A stretch of DNA of 33,432 bases from a virus: positions 1 to 33,432 of the IMG/VR virus record IMGVR_UViG_3300037586_002164; one strand, 5' to 3'. The translations under genes were made by a program, and so were the position numbers. Positions 1-9,887 of the stretch are shown here, in pieces (within the stretch, counting starts at the first letter, position 1; each line of letters begins with the position of its first letter). The notes below the pieces were generated by a model. That model was not told the origin of the DNA. It worked only from the letters and a program-made list of their open reading frames with translations, and did not search any database.

Positions 1-2101
1 CATTATTGATGATGATAGGGCTACTTTTTCGGTGTCAAACGCGATCGATACGACGGACCCCCATGTTATTGCTCATATTGATTTAGGTGCGGCAAGTACC
101 GTGGTGTTTGCCGATGTTTACGATTTTAATTTAACAGGGTCGTCTACGGACGAGTTTGTTTGGCAATCCTCCACGGATGACATCACATTTTCTAATTTTG
201 GGACTACTCTCAATAGCATTGATACAACAATCACAGACAGGCGGTCTTTTGGCTCAACCAATGCTCGTTATTGGAGACTTGCAAAAGTTGGTGGTACAGA
301 CATATTGATGGGTGAGACTTCGTCTTTCAGTGAAATTAAATTGTGGACTGACTCAGGGGTTGTTTCAAAAACTGCCGGTGTTGGGTTTGATTTTGGTGGA
401 GGCCAAACGTGTCTTCTGGTTATGACTGATTTTAACCTTAGAGTTTATGATGATGGAGTTAAAGTTGCAGATATCCCGGTTCCTTATTCAGGAACAGATA
501 TTGATGAAATAACATACACTCAGAATACAGACACCTTGTTGTTTTTTCATGAAGACCATCAAACACAAAAAATCGTTCGTGGCGCAGATACGGCAACTTG
601 GGATATTACACCTCTTATATATGAGGTAATCCCTAAATTTGCTTTTAACCCCACTACCGCAACTCCTGCGGGAACAATGACACCTTCCGCAGTCAGTGGA
701 ACAGTTACCATGACTGCTTCATCCACTGTTCTTTTGTCGACCGACGTTGGTGGGTCAATAATTGGAAATGGCGGAGAAGCAAAAATAATTAAGTTTGTGT
801 CAACTACTGTTGTAGAAGCGAGGGTTCTTATTAATTTTATCGATACCGCCGCCATCCCTACAACTGAATGGGAAATTACTCGCGGGTATGAGGATGTTTG
901 GTCTACAACTCGTGGATGGCCTAGGGCGGGTGTTTTTCACCAGAATAGGCTTGCCGTTGGTGGTAGCAGAGACGTTCCCAATGGGGTTTGGCTATCCCGT
1001 TCAAATGATGTGTTTGATTTTAATGAAGGTTCGGGTCTTGATAATGAAGCAATTTCCACTTTTGTTAGTACCGATCAAGTAAATGCGGTTAAACATTTTA
1101 TTTCTGCCGATAGACTTGAAATTTTTACGTCTGACGCAGAGTTTTATATTGCTGGCAATCCGGTAACCCCAGAGAATGTTACTGTTCGTAGACAGGACAA
1201 ACGTGGTATTGGAAATGTTGCCCCTATATTTGTTGATGGAGCAACGATGTTTCCTCAATTAAATGCGGATGTTATTAGAGAATTTATTTTTGATGCTGTT
1301 ACTGAAAAATATAATGCTAATGGAATATCTATAATTTCAGAACATTTAATCAAAACCCCCGTGGATATGGCGCATTCTAGACCCTTCGAGGATCAGGACG
1401 CCGACCTTGTGTATGTCGTCAATACGGATGGAACTTGGTCCGTATTAAATAGTTTGCGTCAACAAGAATTAACCGGATGGACCTCCGGCAGTGATGATTT
1501 CGGTATGATGGACAAAGTCGGGTACGACGCTGGTTTCATGTATGCGACCATGGCGGTAACCGTTAATTCGGTGGATAAAAAATATTTATGCAGGTTCAAT
1601 CCAGATCATAGGCTTGATTATAGCCTCACACTAACCGATAGCCCGGCAACGGTTTCTTGGTCTGGTATTGACCACCTTGAAGGGGAAGAAGTTTACGTAA
1701 AGGCAGACGGGGTTCTTTTAGAAGGAACGTTTACTGTAACTGCTGGAGCTATTACTATTTCTAAAGAAGCATTGACTATTGAAGTAGGATTAGCTTATTT
1801 CCCAGAAGTAAAACCCAATCCTCCTGAAAGAGAATTGCAGGATGGCACTATGATTGGGGAAATACGGAGAGTTATTAAGACATCCGTGATGCTTAAAGAC
1901 TCATTGGGCGTCACTGTTGGTGGGTATGCTATACCCTTTAGACGGTTTGGGCAACCTATTTTTGATGGGCCTCTTGAACCGTTTACTGGTATTAAGACAG
2001 TAAGGCATCTTGGTTATAGTCTTGAACCTCAAAATTTAATAACACAAGCAGAGCCCCACCCTTTCATATTGTTAGGGATTGTTCAGGAAGTGAGGGCATA
2101 A
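1..2101 (+). CDS. Tail nozzle protein (T7 gp12-like), 5' partial
   Basis: Structural protein forming the lower tail tube (nozzle) of a short-tailed phage. The frame is open to the left window edge; the first in-frame start (GTG at 32) is probably internal, because codons before it read smoothly (IIDDDRATF). About 700 residues are visible. The central part, with 'FTSDAEFYIAG', 'VTPENVTVRRQDKRGIG', a Gly/Ala stretch and 'NADVIREFIFDAVTEKY', follows the layout of nozzle-type beta-propeller proteins (a 'G-x-L-T-P-x-N' loop followed by 'V-R-E'). It is rich in beta strands with no membrane segment. Its stop overlaps the next start (TAATG), so translation is probably coupled. Downstream ejection-protein genes fit the T7 order gp12-gp14-gp15-gp16. 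The family call is from motif memory; I am fairly sure of the nozzle role, less of the closest relative. Confidence 0.8.
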   Translation, partial: IIDDDRATFSVSNAIDTTDPHVIAHIDLGAASTVVFADVYDFNLTGSSTDEFVWQSSTDDITFSNFGTTLNSIDTTITDRRSFGSTNARYWRLAKVGGTDILMGETSSFSEIKLWTDSGVVSKTAGVGFDFGGGQTCLLVMTDFNLRVYDDGVKVADIPVPYSGTDIDEITYTQNTDTLLFFHEDHQTQKIVRGADTATWDITPLIYEVIPKFAFNPTTATPAGTMTPSAVSGTVTMTASSTVLLSTDVGGSIIGNGGEAKIIKFVSTTVVEARVLINFIDTAAIPTTEWEITRGYEDVWSTTRGWPRAGVFHQNRLAVGGSRDVPNGVWLSRSNDVFDFNEGSGLDNEAISTFVSTDQVNAVKHFISADRLEIFTSDAEFYIAGNPVTPENVTVRRQDKRGIGNVAPIFVDGATMFPQLNADVIREFIFDAVTEKYNANGISIISEHLIKTPVDMAHSRPFEDQDADLVYVVNTDGTWSVLNSLRQQELTGWTSGSDDFGMMDKVGYDAGFMYATMAVTVNSVDKKYLCRFNPDHRLDYSLTLTDSPATVSWSGIDHLEGEEVYVKADGVLLEGTFTVTAGAITISKEALTIEVGLAYFPEVKPNPPERELQDGTMIGEIRRVIKTSVMLKDSLGVTVGGYAIPFRRFGQPIFDGPLEPFTGIKTVRHLGYSLEPQNLITQAEPHPFILLGIVQEVRA

Positions 2102-2613
2102 TGGCGACAATGATTGCAACAGCCGTTTTAAGCTCTACTGCAACTGCGGCACAGGTTACTGCGTTGGCTTCAACAATTACTACAGGGCTTACAATTGCCG
2201 GAACGGCTTTTTCTACTGTGACGTCTATTGCCCAGGGCAACCAACAAGCAGCAATGATTGAAGCTCAAGCGCGTAATGATGCGTCAAACGCCACGCTCAA
2301 GGCTTCTTTATTGGCTGCCCAAACTGCGGAAGAAAATCTGCAGGATATGAAAAAATTGAAAAGTATTCTCGCCACACAAGAGGCGACTGGCAGGTCTTCC
2401 GTAATAATTGAGGACTCACTTGCGGAAGCAGCGAAAACATTTGACATACGAAGATTTTCATCCGAAACGCAACAAGAACAACTTAGAAGGCAAGCTCAGT
2501 TTGATCTTGATGTTGGTTCTCAAGAAGCGTCTGCCGCGAAAACTGGTGGGCTTATTGATGCAGGTGGATCGTTGTTTGATTTTGCAATTAGAACCAGTGA
2601 GAGGGGCGTATAA
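2101..2613 (+). CDS. Internal virion (ejection) protein, gp14-like
   Basis: 170 residues. The N-terminal third is Ala/Thr/Gly-rich and mildly hydrophobic (residues 1-45, with 'TGLTIAGTAFSTV'), followed by a long, charged, probably helical region rich in Ala, Gln and Glu. This is the composition of T7 gp14-type ejection proteins, which leave the virion first and insert in the outer membrane. Identity rests on size, composition and position: directly after the nozzle gene (TAATG overlap) and directly before two large internal-protein-like genes. No catalytic motif is visible. The stop again overlaps the next start as TAATG at 2611-2615. Confidence 0.65.
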   Translation: MATMIATAVLSSTATAAQVTALASTITTGLTIAGTAFSTVTSIAQGNQQAAMIEAQARNDASNATLKASLLAAQTAEENLQDMKKLKSILATQEATGRSSVIIEDSLAEAAKTFDIRRFSSETQQEQLRRQAQFDLDVGSQEASAAKTGGLIDAGGSLFDFAIRTSERGV

Positions 2614-4241
2614 TGGTTGAGAGATTTAAAAATCAACTTACCCCTGACGTGGTAAGCACAGCAGAAACAAGAATTCCTAGAATAACTACTGGGGATCGAC
2701 TTATTGGGGTGTTGGATAAATTCGTAGACAGCGCCCAAAATACTTTAGACGTTGAAGCTGTACGGAAAGCAAAGGCGGAAGGAGCAAAAGCAGGGGCAGG
2801 AACAAATTTTCAAACCGACCCCGCTAACACTCTTTATAGTCGGGCTTTTAATAAATCCGGTATCGAAACGTTTTTAAACAAAACAAAAACGACCACGGAT
2901 AAAGAATTATCGGCGCTTATGTTGGACGCAAGGCTCTCCCATAACCCTGCGGAATACGAAAAAGCTGCCGTCAAGGTAATTGATGGAATTATGAAGGATA
3001 TGCCTCTTGAGGCAATTCCAAATTACCAAATTTATGCGGACAGTAAAGTTAGTGAGTTTTCATCACGTACACAAGTAAACGCGGCAAACGCGGTTCTTGA
3101 AACAAACAAAGCAACCTTTGAAGCTGCAAAAACAAATTCGTTGTTACAAATTTCAAATGCTGCTGAAAACGGGGACCTTGTTGCTCTTTCACGTGAACAA
3201 GAGTCATATATTCGTGCGCTTGACAATCAAGGCCTAATTGTTGAAGGCGGAACAGGTGTTTTAACCCCGGAACAAATTTTTAATGCTAAAGATGATATGT
3301 TCCGCCGTACACGTGAAAATTTAGTTATGGGGGCATTCCGTAGAACTCCTACTAATCAAAAGTTAAAGTTTATTGGTGAGTTTAAAAGTACAAAATTTGC
3401 GGAAACTTCTGGGAAAGCATCCGGTGTTAAAGCATCAGGACTTACTGCGGAAGAAAAACGCAAAATGGAAGATGCGATGCTTGGGGATTTAAGCAACGAA
3501 TTAACCCAAGAAGCCAGGAAAGAGGCGGAAGAAACAGCCGCAGATGGACAGGCTTCTGATGCTGCCATGCTTAATTTTTATGAAAACCCTGCTGACGATG
3601 CTTCGTTTAAAGCCGCTAAACAATTAAACCCAACTAAAGCTGCTACAATTATTGCATTTAGAAGTGACCACCTTAACGGGGACAATAAAGAAGTTGTAAA
3701 TGATACGTTTAGGAAACTTCACGATGGGGTTTTGACAAATCAATGGTTGGAAGATCAACTTGGTAAGGGTATAAGCGGGGCTACTTACGATAATTTCCGA
3801 AAGAAACTGATTACTCAGAAGACGGATTATCCGTTTGCTTCTTGGCCAGCGTGGAAAGATGAAGGTGGTTACCTTGATCGATTGGCTAACGATGTTCCAG
3901 TTAAGACGAATTTGTTTGGCCGTGCCATGGCTAACGATAAAAACGCACGAATTGCGGCCCGTGTTCGTCAGGAAATGTTTGATACGTCTGCCATTGAATG
4001 GAGAAGGTTCCAAAATGGGGAACTAAAAGACCCGCCTGATATTTTACATTTGTATAATCGCACATTAAAGAAAATAATGTCAGAAAACGAAATTGAAACT
4101 CCCGGTAAGAGAATTAGTTCTGTTCCGGCGAAATACAAATCTAATCCTAGTTTGTTAGCAGATGACATTGAAGCTGGCCTCGTTGGAATGATACAAGGCC
4201 AAAAGTGGAAAGACGAATTGGGGAAGATCAATGGCGACTAA
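2613..4241 (+). CDS. Internal virion protein, gp15-like
   Basis: 542 residues, highly charged, mostly helical, rich in Lys, Glu, Asn and Ala, with no signal peptide, membrane segment or enzyme motif that I recognise. It lies between the small gp14-like gene and the 1148-residue gp16-like gene, the place of the T7 gp15 core protein, which forms part of the DNA-ejection channel across the periplasm. The length is shorter than T7 gp15 (about 750) but within what other podoviruses use. The end overlaps the next gene by 11 bases (start 4231). Function is assigned from context rather than from a motif. Confidence 0.6.
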   Translation: MVERFKNQLTPDVVSTAETRIPRITTGDRLIGVLDKFVDSAQNTLDVEAVRKAKAEGAKAGAGTNFQTDPANTLYSRAFNKSGIETFLNKTKTTTDKELSALMLDARLSHNPAEYEKAAVKVIDGIMKDMPLEAIPNYQIYADSKVSEFSSRTQVNAANAVLETNKATFEAAKTNSLLQISNAAENGDLVALSREQESYIRALDNQGLIVEGGTGVLTPEQIFNAKDDMFRRTRENLVMGAFRRTPTNQKLKFIGEFKSTKFAETSGKASGVKASGLTAEEKRKMEDAMLGDLSNELTQEARKEAEETAADGQASDAAMLNFYENPADDASFKAAKQLNPTKAATIIAFRSDHLNGDNKEVVNDTFRKLHDGVLTNQWLEDQLGKGISGATYDNFRKKLITQKTDYPFASWPAWKDEGGYLDRLANDVPVKTNLFGRAMANDKNARIAARVRQEMFDTSAIEWRRFQNGELKDPPDILHLYNRTLKKIMSENEIETPGKRISSVPAKYKSNPSLLADDIEAGLVGMIQGQKWKDELGKINGD

Positions 4242-7200
4242 GCCTAAACAATTCACACCGGCAGAAAAAGCCAAAGCTATTACTATAATTTTCACTGGTG
4301 ATCAAAACCCACTTGAGTATGAAAATTATAGGGAAGAGAGCGATCGACGGGCACTAGCGCAGGAGGTCGAGGCTATGTCGGTACCCGACGCATCGCCAGA
4401 GGGCACGGGGACCCCCACGGGGCCGACGGACGTCGTATCGGAGGCGACGCCGATACCTGTATCAGAGGACCCCGATCCTGCATCGGGAAACGATGATTTA
4501 ATCCGGGCGCTCCGTGGGGAAGTGGAAGAAGAGGAAGTTGGTTCAATCCTAAATAGGCTGATTGGGGGCAAATTTGATCTATCCGAAATTGATCAGTCTG
4601 AGTTGGCTGATTTTTTGGGTGTCGGTTTGCTCCGCCCAATAACTGCTGATCTTTCAACGGAAAGAGTAGATAGATTAACCGCAGGTCCGGGACCAACTTT
4701 CCGTGATGTTATTACCGATAAACTCCCAGAGGGGTTTGCAAAATCTAGGTTCGGGGCAGGTCTTGAACAATTTGGGCTTCTTGATTTTGTTCCCGGTGTT
4801 GATGTCGGTCTTGCTATTGATGATTTAAACAACATGTTTGACAAACGTGCACAGGGCGTCGACGTGTCGTTTGAGGAAGAAGTGGGACTTAAATTGGCTT
4901 TGCCTTTGTCTGTTCTCGGTTTGGGGGCGGTTGGAAAACAAGCGGGTAAAGGTGTTGGTAAGTTAAAGTCTTTGGTTAAAGGATTATTCCCTGCAAAGCC
5001 TAGCATTGTTGATCAAATTGAAGCAGAAGCAAAAGCCGTTGCTGAAAGCCAAAAACTCGACAAAAACATCGCCAAAGAAAGAAAAGAAAAATTCGTAGAA
5101 GTAACAGCAGAACAAAGTGAAGAAACTCTGCAGGAGTTACAAGGGTTTTTGTCTTGGGTGGGGGACGACGTTGCGCAGTATCTTCCGAATAAGGTAATGA
5201 ACATCAATCTCGAAAGAATGGCTGTTACTGATGATTTGAAAGCCGTGAATGCGGTTGTTGCCGACAATATTACTATCCCCAAAGATGTAAAAACATGGGG
5301 GGAAACTTCATCCGCTGGTGTTCAACTTGCCGACGAATTAGGGGTTGACTCTGTTTGGTTAAGAGAAACTTATGAAAGATTGGGGAAAGTGGATGAAGAA
5401 GTATACGCCGCAAGAGTCATGCTTGCTCAGTCCTCATATTCTTTACGAAAAACTGTTCAGGCCTATGATACTGCCGCAACAACTGCTGAAAAAGCTCGGT
5501 TCTTGGCCTCTGTACAGAACCATGTTAATAATATGCGCCACGCTGTTGGTATTGTTGCTGCTCCGGGTCGCGCATTGAACTCACAAAAACTCGCTGTTGG
5601 TCTTGAAACTGGAAATCTTGACTCTATTGATGAAGTTATGCAAGCGTTTGGGGAAGGGAAAGTTGATAATTTAGCCGCAGCGCTTAAACGCGCCACAACC
5701 CCTGACGATCTTAACGCCATTGCGAAACGTGGTCTCAATTCAAACGGCTGGGACACTATAACAGAATTATACATCAATTCAATCTTATCAGGGGTTAAAA
5801 CCCTCACCATTAACGCCACGGGTAACGCACTCTTCACTGCATGGCAAGTTCCGGAGGCCGCTATTGCGGGTACAATAGGGTCCATTAGGGCGGCGGCTGC
5901 AAAAATTGGCGGAAAACCTGAACCCATAGACAGAGCGTATATTGGCGAAAGTGCCGCAATGATGTACGGAATGATTGAAGGATTTTGGGACGGAGTTAAA
6001 TCCGCGACTAAAGCTGTTGCTACGGGAACCCCTGCCGTTCCGGGTGACCCAATGCGCGTTGAAGGATTAAGACAAAAAGCTATTTCATCGGAGAATTTAA
6101 ATTTATCAGGTCTTCCCGGTATGGCCACGGATTTTGTTGGTGCTATTGTAAGAACTCCTACAACTTTGATGCTTGGACAAGATGAATTTTTCAAGTCTAT
6201 CGGTCGACGTATGGAAATCAACAAACAAGCTTACTCCCACGCCATGAAAAGTGGGGGGTCATTCCGTGATAAAGCCACGGCACTTCATCGTTTTAAAAGT
6301 GACATTCCAGATGAAGCATTGAAAGATGCGGATGAATTTGCCCGTTACATAACTTTCCAATCAGAACTCGGACCAACCGGAAAGAAAATGCAAGCTCTGT
6401 CCAATGTGAAAATCAGCCGTATGCAAATTCCGGTATTTAAATTTATCGTACCGTTTGTTCGGACCCCAATCAACATTTTTAAAGCCGGTGCTTTGGAAAG
6501 AAACCCAATTTTTGCCCCACTATCAATGGATTATAAAAACGCTATTAAATCAGGTGGGGCAACTGCAGACGCAGCGAATGCGAAAATTGCCTCCGGTGCT
6601 ATGCTTTCTTCGTATATAGGCTATCAAGCGATGCAGGGCAATATAACTGGTAGTGGGCCTTCTGATCCAAGGCAACAAAAAGCATGGCAACGTGCAGGGT
6701 TTAGACCTTATTCCATGAGAATTGAAACTGGACAAAATGAGGATGGCTCTCCGATTTACGAATGGCGTCAATTTAGCAGGGTTGAGCCAGTGTCGTTTGT
6801 TGCGGGGGCCGTTGCTGATTTAATGGGCTATGTGAAATATCACGATCAGGATGACCCAACTCGTGAAAACGAAATTACTAACGCTTACGCCATGATGGTT
6901 GCGGTTGTTGCGGAAAACACTACAAACAAAACTTTTCTTTCTGGCGCAAGTGACTTTTTCAATCTCATGGAAGATCCGACCCGTTATGCGGAACGTTGGA
7001 CACAAAGGTTTGCTTCTTCTTTGGTTGTGCCAAACATTGTCCGCGATTTTGCTGTTGCTGATGACCCATACATGCGAGAAATGACAAGCATACTGGATGC
7101 GATTAAAGCAAAAACACCGGGATTTTCGAAAGAACTACCCCCTAAACGTAATGTGTGGGGAGAACCTCGTGAACACGATAAAGGTTGGTTGTTCGGACTT

Positions 7201-7677
7201 CAAGGCACATATCTTCCTATAAGAATTGGAGAAGAAAGCCAAAAACCAATCGACAAGGAAATTGTCAGACTTGGTGTTGATGGGGTTATGAATTCGGAAA
7301 CAGGCCAGATGCAGGTATTCCGAGAGGCTTTGGTACAGCCCCCGTCCCGTGTTATAAAAGGGGTACGCCTAGACGACTGGCAGTATGACAGACTAATAAC
7401 ACTGTCAGGCGATGAAGTGGAACTTGACGTGTTGGGTACCGGTGAACTAACTCAAACCAAGGCAATGGATGAATTAGTTAAATCCAAATTGTACAAAGGC
7501 GTTCAAGACGCGTCCAAAGCCACTTTGATTAACTGGGTCCACACGGCGTACAACAAAGCCGCTATTGTTGCATTGACAGATGAGGATGAAGTGTTAAGGG
7601 CCTCAATCAGCGATTTGTCGGATTTTAAAACGGACGTTCTCAGATCAATTTCTGACGTCCAACAGACTTTGCAGTAG
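4231..7677 (+). CDS. Large internal virion protein, gp16-like
   Basis: 1148 residues, the largest protein here and last of the ejection-protein trio; by position the counterpart of T7 gp16, which enters the cell and spans the inner membrane. I see no clear lysozyme or transglycosylase motif. Residues about 225-260 hold a hydrophobic/Gly-Lys stretch ('LALPLSVLGLGAVG') that may insert in membranes. Residues about 38-90 are a Pro/Ser/Asp-rich segment encoded by visibly GC-rich DNA containing an imperfect palindrome and hairpins; 41 bases of it recur exactly in the mazZ gene. A second segment (5486-5524) nearly matches a stretch at 24126-24164. The start overlaps the previous gene by 11 bases. 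Only 9 bases separate its stop from the fibre gene. Confidence 0.65.
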   Translation: MATKPKQFTPAEKAKAITIIFTGDQNPLEYENYREESDRRALAQEVEAMSVPDASPEGTGTPTGPTDVVSEATPIPVSEDPDPASGNDDLIRALRGEVEEEEVGSILNRLIGGKFDLSEIDQSELADFLGVGLLRPITADLSTERVDRLTAGPGPTFRDVITDKLPEGFAKSRFGAGLEQFGLLDFVPGVDVGLAIDDLNNMFDKRAQGVDVSFEEEVGLKLALPLSVLGLGAVGKQAGKGVGKLKSLVKGLFPAKPSIVDQIEAEAKAVAESQKLDKNIAKERKEKFVEVTAEQSEETLQELQGFLSWVGDDVAQYLPNKVMNINLERMAVTDDLKAVNAVVADNITIPKDVKTWGETSSAGVQLADELGVDSVWLRETYERLGKVDEEVYAARVMLAQSSYSLRKTVQAYDTAATTAEKARFLASVQNHVNNMRHAVGIVAAPGRALNSQKLAVGLETGNLDSIDEVMQAFGEGKVDNLAAALKRATTPDDLNAIAKRGLNSNGWDTITELYINSILSGVKTLTINATGNALFTAWQVPEAAIAGTIGSIRAAAAKIGGKPEPIDRAYIGESAAMMYGMIEGFWDGVKSATKAVATGTPAVPGDPMRVEGLRQKAISSENLNLSGLPGMATDFVGAIVRTPTTLMLGQDEFFKSIGRRMEINKQAYSHAMKSGGSFRDKATALHRFKSDIPDEALKDADEFARYITFQSELGPTGKKMQALSNVKISRMQIPVFKFIVPFVRTPINIFKAGALERNPIFAPLSMDYKNAIKSGGATADAANAKIASGAMLSSYIGYQAMQGNITGSGPSDPRQQKAWQRAGFRPYSMRIETGQNEDGSPIYEWRQFSRVEPVSFVAGAVADLMGYVKYHDQDDPTRENEITNAYAMMVAVVAENTTNKTFLSGASDFFNLMEDPTRYAERWTQRFASSLVVPNIVRDFAVADDPYMREMTSILDAIKAKTPGFSKELPPKRNVWGEPREHDKGWLFGLQGTYLPIRIGEESQKPIDKEIVRLGVDGVMNSETGQMQVFREALVQPPSRVIKGVRLDDWQYDRLITLSGDEVELDVLGTGELTQTKAMDELVKSKLYKGVQDASKATLINWVHTAYNKAAIVALTDEDEVLRASISDLSDFKTDVLRSISDVQQTLQ
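4340..4396 (+). repeat. Imperfect palindrome with 41-bp dispersed repeat, copy 1
   Basis: Bases 4347-4387 are identical to 17175-17215, in the same orientation on the plus strand. The unit folds on itself: CGGGCAC and TAGC on the left pair with GCTA and GTACCCG on the right, with one mismatch and a 5-base bulge (TGTCG). At this copy the pairing continues outward to GCGAT/ATCGC. Two further perfect hairpins follow: GTATCGG (4435-4441) with CCGATAC (4450-4456), and CCCGAT (4471-4476) with ATCGGG (4482-4487). All lie inside the gp16-like coding frame, which stays open, so the element adds residues to the protein. Confidence 0.85.
5486..5524 (+). repeat. 39-bp dispersed near-repeat, copy 1 (in gp16-like gene)
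   Basis: 36 of 39 bases match 24126-24164, and the last 22 (5503-5524) are identical. Both copies read in the same direction on the plus strand, but here it is sense coding and at 24126 it is antisense to a minus-strand gene. It contains a small inverted repeat, GGTTCT and AGAACC, 12 bases apart; the other copy has GGTTTT, which would still pair in RNA through G-U. Confidence 0.8.
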
Positions 7678-7686
7678 GAGAACACG

Positions 7687-9387
7687 ATGGGTATTCAAAT
7701 TAATGATGTTGACCCTAGGGTACAATATGTTCCCATTGCTGCACAGGTTGTGTTCACTATCCCATTCGAGTTTTTCGAAGATGCGGATATTAAAATTTAT
7801 TTCGATGACAGTACAACCCCTGAGTCTTCTGGGTTTACGATTGTCGGCGCAAATTCAAATGGTACTAAAGAAGTAACGTTCTCTGTTGCTCCTGAAACAA
7901 GTGGGGTTGCTAAGCTAACCATTGAACGTGATACGCAAGTAAAGCGTAGCACCAATTTCACGGACTCATCTGATTGGACACCGGACAATATTAACAACGA
8001 GTATAATCGCGTTACGATGATGGTTGGTGAACGTGAAGGGGAAATCCTTAGAAGTGTTGCTCGTCCCGTTCAATCAGCAGAAACTTATTTGCTCAATTGG
8101 CCGGATGGGGCAACAGCAGACGCTCAATTTTTAGGTGTTTCGACTAGTGGTTTGGCGTTGTTGACTGTAGCCACATTTGGTGCTGTTGTCATTTCAGGTA
8201 ATACACCTGTGGCTTTAGGGGCAGCTGCACCGGGAACAAGTGATGAAGTTTCCAGGTATGACCATGTTCATCCGGAAATAACGGGAGCAGACCTGTGGGA
8301 TTTCACTACCGGGCTTTCAAATCCTGCCCATCAAGAAGGTCGTGTATTTTATGATGATGGGGATAAAGCTCTCGCGTATTACAATGATGAAGCTGACGTC
8401 ACCATGCAAATTGGGCGAGAACAGTGGATTAGAACGCGCAATTCTACAGGGTCAACAATTAACGACGGGAAAGCTGTTTATATAAGTGGCGCAACGGGAC
8501 AATTACCAAACATTACACTAGCACAGGCTGACGCAACGACTACATCCCGTGTTGTTGGTGTAGCAACCCATGATATTGAAAACAATTCAAATGGTTATAT
8601 CACCACATTCGGTGTTGTTAATGATGTTGATACAAGTTCTTGGAGTGATGGTGACACGCTTTATCTCGATGCGTCAACAGCTGGGGATTTAACTAACACA
8701 GCTCCCACAGGAACAGAGCTTGATGTTATTGTCGGTACGGTCGCCCATTCACACGCTACACAAGGAAAAATACTAGTCCGTACAGGGCAGGATTTAATTC
8801 AACGTGCATCGCAAGCCGAAGCTGAGGCGGGAACCGATGATACGAAAATGATGACCCCGTTGCGGTCATCACAAGCGATTGCAGCATTAGCGACTAGTAG
8901 CCTTACGTGGTTAACAAAACAGGCTACTACCTCCGGAACGTCTGTAACGTTTTCTGGTATACCTTCTGGAGTAACGGAGCTTGTTGTTTGGTTTGAAGGG
9001 GTTAGCGACAGTACCGATAGTATTATGTCGCTCCAAATTGGGGACAGTGGTGGTATTGAAACAACAGGGTATGAAGGAACAGGGTGGAGTAGTAACGCGT
9101 CAGCTTCAAAGGCAGCGTCACAAACTAACGGGTTTAGGTGTACTGGTAGCCAAACCCACCACGATTACCATTATTACGCTCATGGGTTTGCCCATTTAAT
9201 TCTAGTGGACCCTGTTAATCACACGTGGGCGTTTGCTAGTCAAACAGGAGATAGTACAACAGGTGGGGGCAACCGGGGTCACGTTGGCGCAGGAACAAAA
9301 ACGTTGTCTGCTGAATTAACACAAATTAAGATGTTAATTTCAGCCGGAACGTTAGACGCTGGTTCAATGAATGTTGGGTACAAATAG
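7687..9387 (+). CDS. Tail fibre protein with T7-type N-terminal domain
   Basis: 566 residues. Residues 1 to about 120 match the T7 tail-fibre N-terminal domain that attaches the fibre to the tail ('VQYVPIAAQVVFTIPFEFF', then 'RDTQVKRSTNFTDSSDW' and 'NNEYNRVTMM'). The middle (about 195-365) is a beta-rich shaft with 'GKAVYISGATGQLPNITLAQ', a segment seen in many phage fibres. The C-terminal part (about 410-566) is Gly/Ser/Thr-rich with a His cluster ('THHDYHYY') and ends in 'AGSMNVGYK', like fibre tips; it probably binds the host receptor. A ribosome-binding site (TAGGAGAACACG) precedes the start, which lies 9 bases after the gp16-like gene. Confidence 0.85.
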   Translation: MGIQINDVDPRVQYVPIAAQVVFTIPFEFFEDADIKIYFDDSTTPESSGFTIVGANSNGTKEVTFSVAPETSGVAKLTIERDTQVKRSTNFTDSSDWTPDNINNEYNRVTMMVGEREGEILRSVARPVQSAETYLLNWPDGATADAQFLGVSTSGLALLTVATFGAVVISGNTPVALGAAAPGTSDEVSRYDHVHPEITGADLWDFTTGLSNPAHQEGRVFYDDGDKALAYYNDEADVTMQIGREQWIRTRNSTGSTINDGKAVYISGATGQLPNITLAQADATTTSRVVGVATHDIENNSNGYITTFGVVNDVDTSSWSDGDTLYLDASTAGDLTNTAPTGTELDVIVGTVAHSHATQGKILVRTGQDLIQRASQAEAEAGTDDTKMMTPLRSSQAIAALATSSLTWLTKQATTSGTSVTFSGIPSGVTELVVWFEGVSDSTDSIMSLQIGDSGGIETTGYEGTGWSSNASASKAASQTNGFRCTGSQTHHDYHYYAHGFAHLILVDPVNHTWAFASQTGDSTTGGGNRGHVGAGTKTLSAELTQIKMLISAGTLDAGSMNVGYK

Positions 9388-9396
9388 GATAGAACG

Positions 9397-9879
9397 ATGA
9401 AACAATACGTTGCAATCATGAATTGGGACCAAAGTTTTCGTAACCCTAAGTATCAAGATTTTGATACTTTACTTGAAGCGACTAATCTCGCTAATCAAGG
9501 TGGAACGTTACCGGGAACTATCGCGGGCGCATTTGCAGCCCAATCCCCTAGTGATAAACCCGAGGATTGGTTAGTTAACCCCGGTGCCGAAACAATCGCA
9601 GACGACCCATTACCCGTCGTGATGCCTACGGTCATTTCATACGAAGATTTTGAAGATCGCTTCACTTCTCAACAAGCAGATGATGTCGCAGCTTGGGTTT
9701 ACGCCATGGATGCAAACACAGGGGGACCCTTACATCCTTCCCGTATAAAACAATACAATCGGGCAATTAGTGCCAACAAAGTTGACCTTGAAAGGCCTAG
9801 TACCGCTAGTTTCATGGCACAACTCGTTTCTGCTGGCATTGTCACGCAACAAGAAAGCGATGTTATTTTAACTCCATAG
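9397..9879 (+). CDS. Hypothetical protein after tail fibre (possible fibre accessory)
   Basis: 160 residues. No domain recognised with certainty. The N-terminus (residues 1-60) is compact, and residues about 78-155 hold a helical part beginning 'ISYEDFEDRFTSQQADDV' and ending in short helices. It has no signal peptide or membrane segment. It starts 9 bases after the fibre stop, after TAGGATAGAACG, so it is co-expressed with the fibre. Genes in this place often encode fibre-assembly or fibre-associated proteins; that is inference from position only. Confidence 0.6.
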   Translation: MKQYVAIMNWDQSFRNPKYQDFDTLLEATNLANQGGTLPGTIAGAFAAQSPSDKPEDWLVNPGAETIADDPLPVVMPTVISYEDFEDRFTSQQADDVAAWVYAMDANTGGPLHPSRIKQYNRAISANKVDLERPSTASFMAQLVSAGIVTQQESDVILTP

Positions 9880-9887
9880 GGTTTGTC

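Noticed and set aside
5463-6224. Minus-strand 253-residue open frame
   Set aside because: Shadow of the gp16-like gene; no ribosome-binding site and no recognisable motif.
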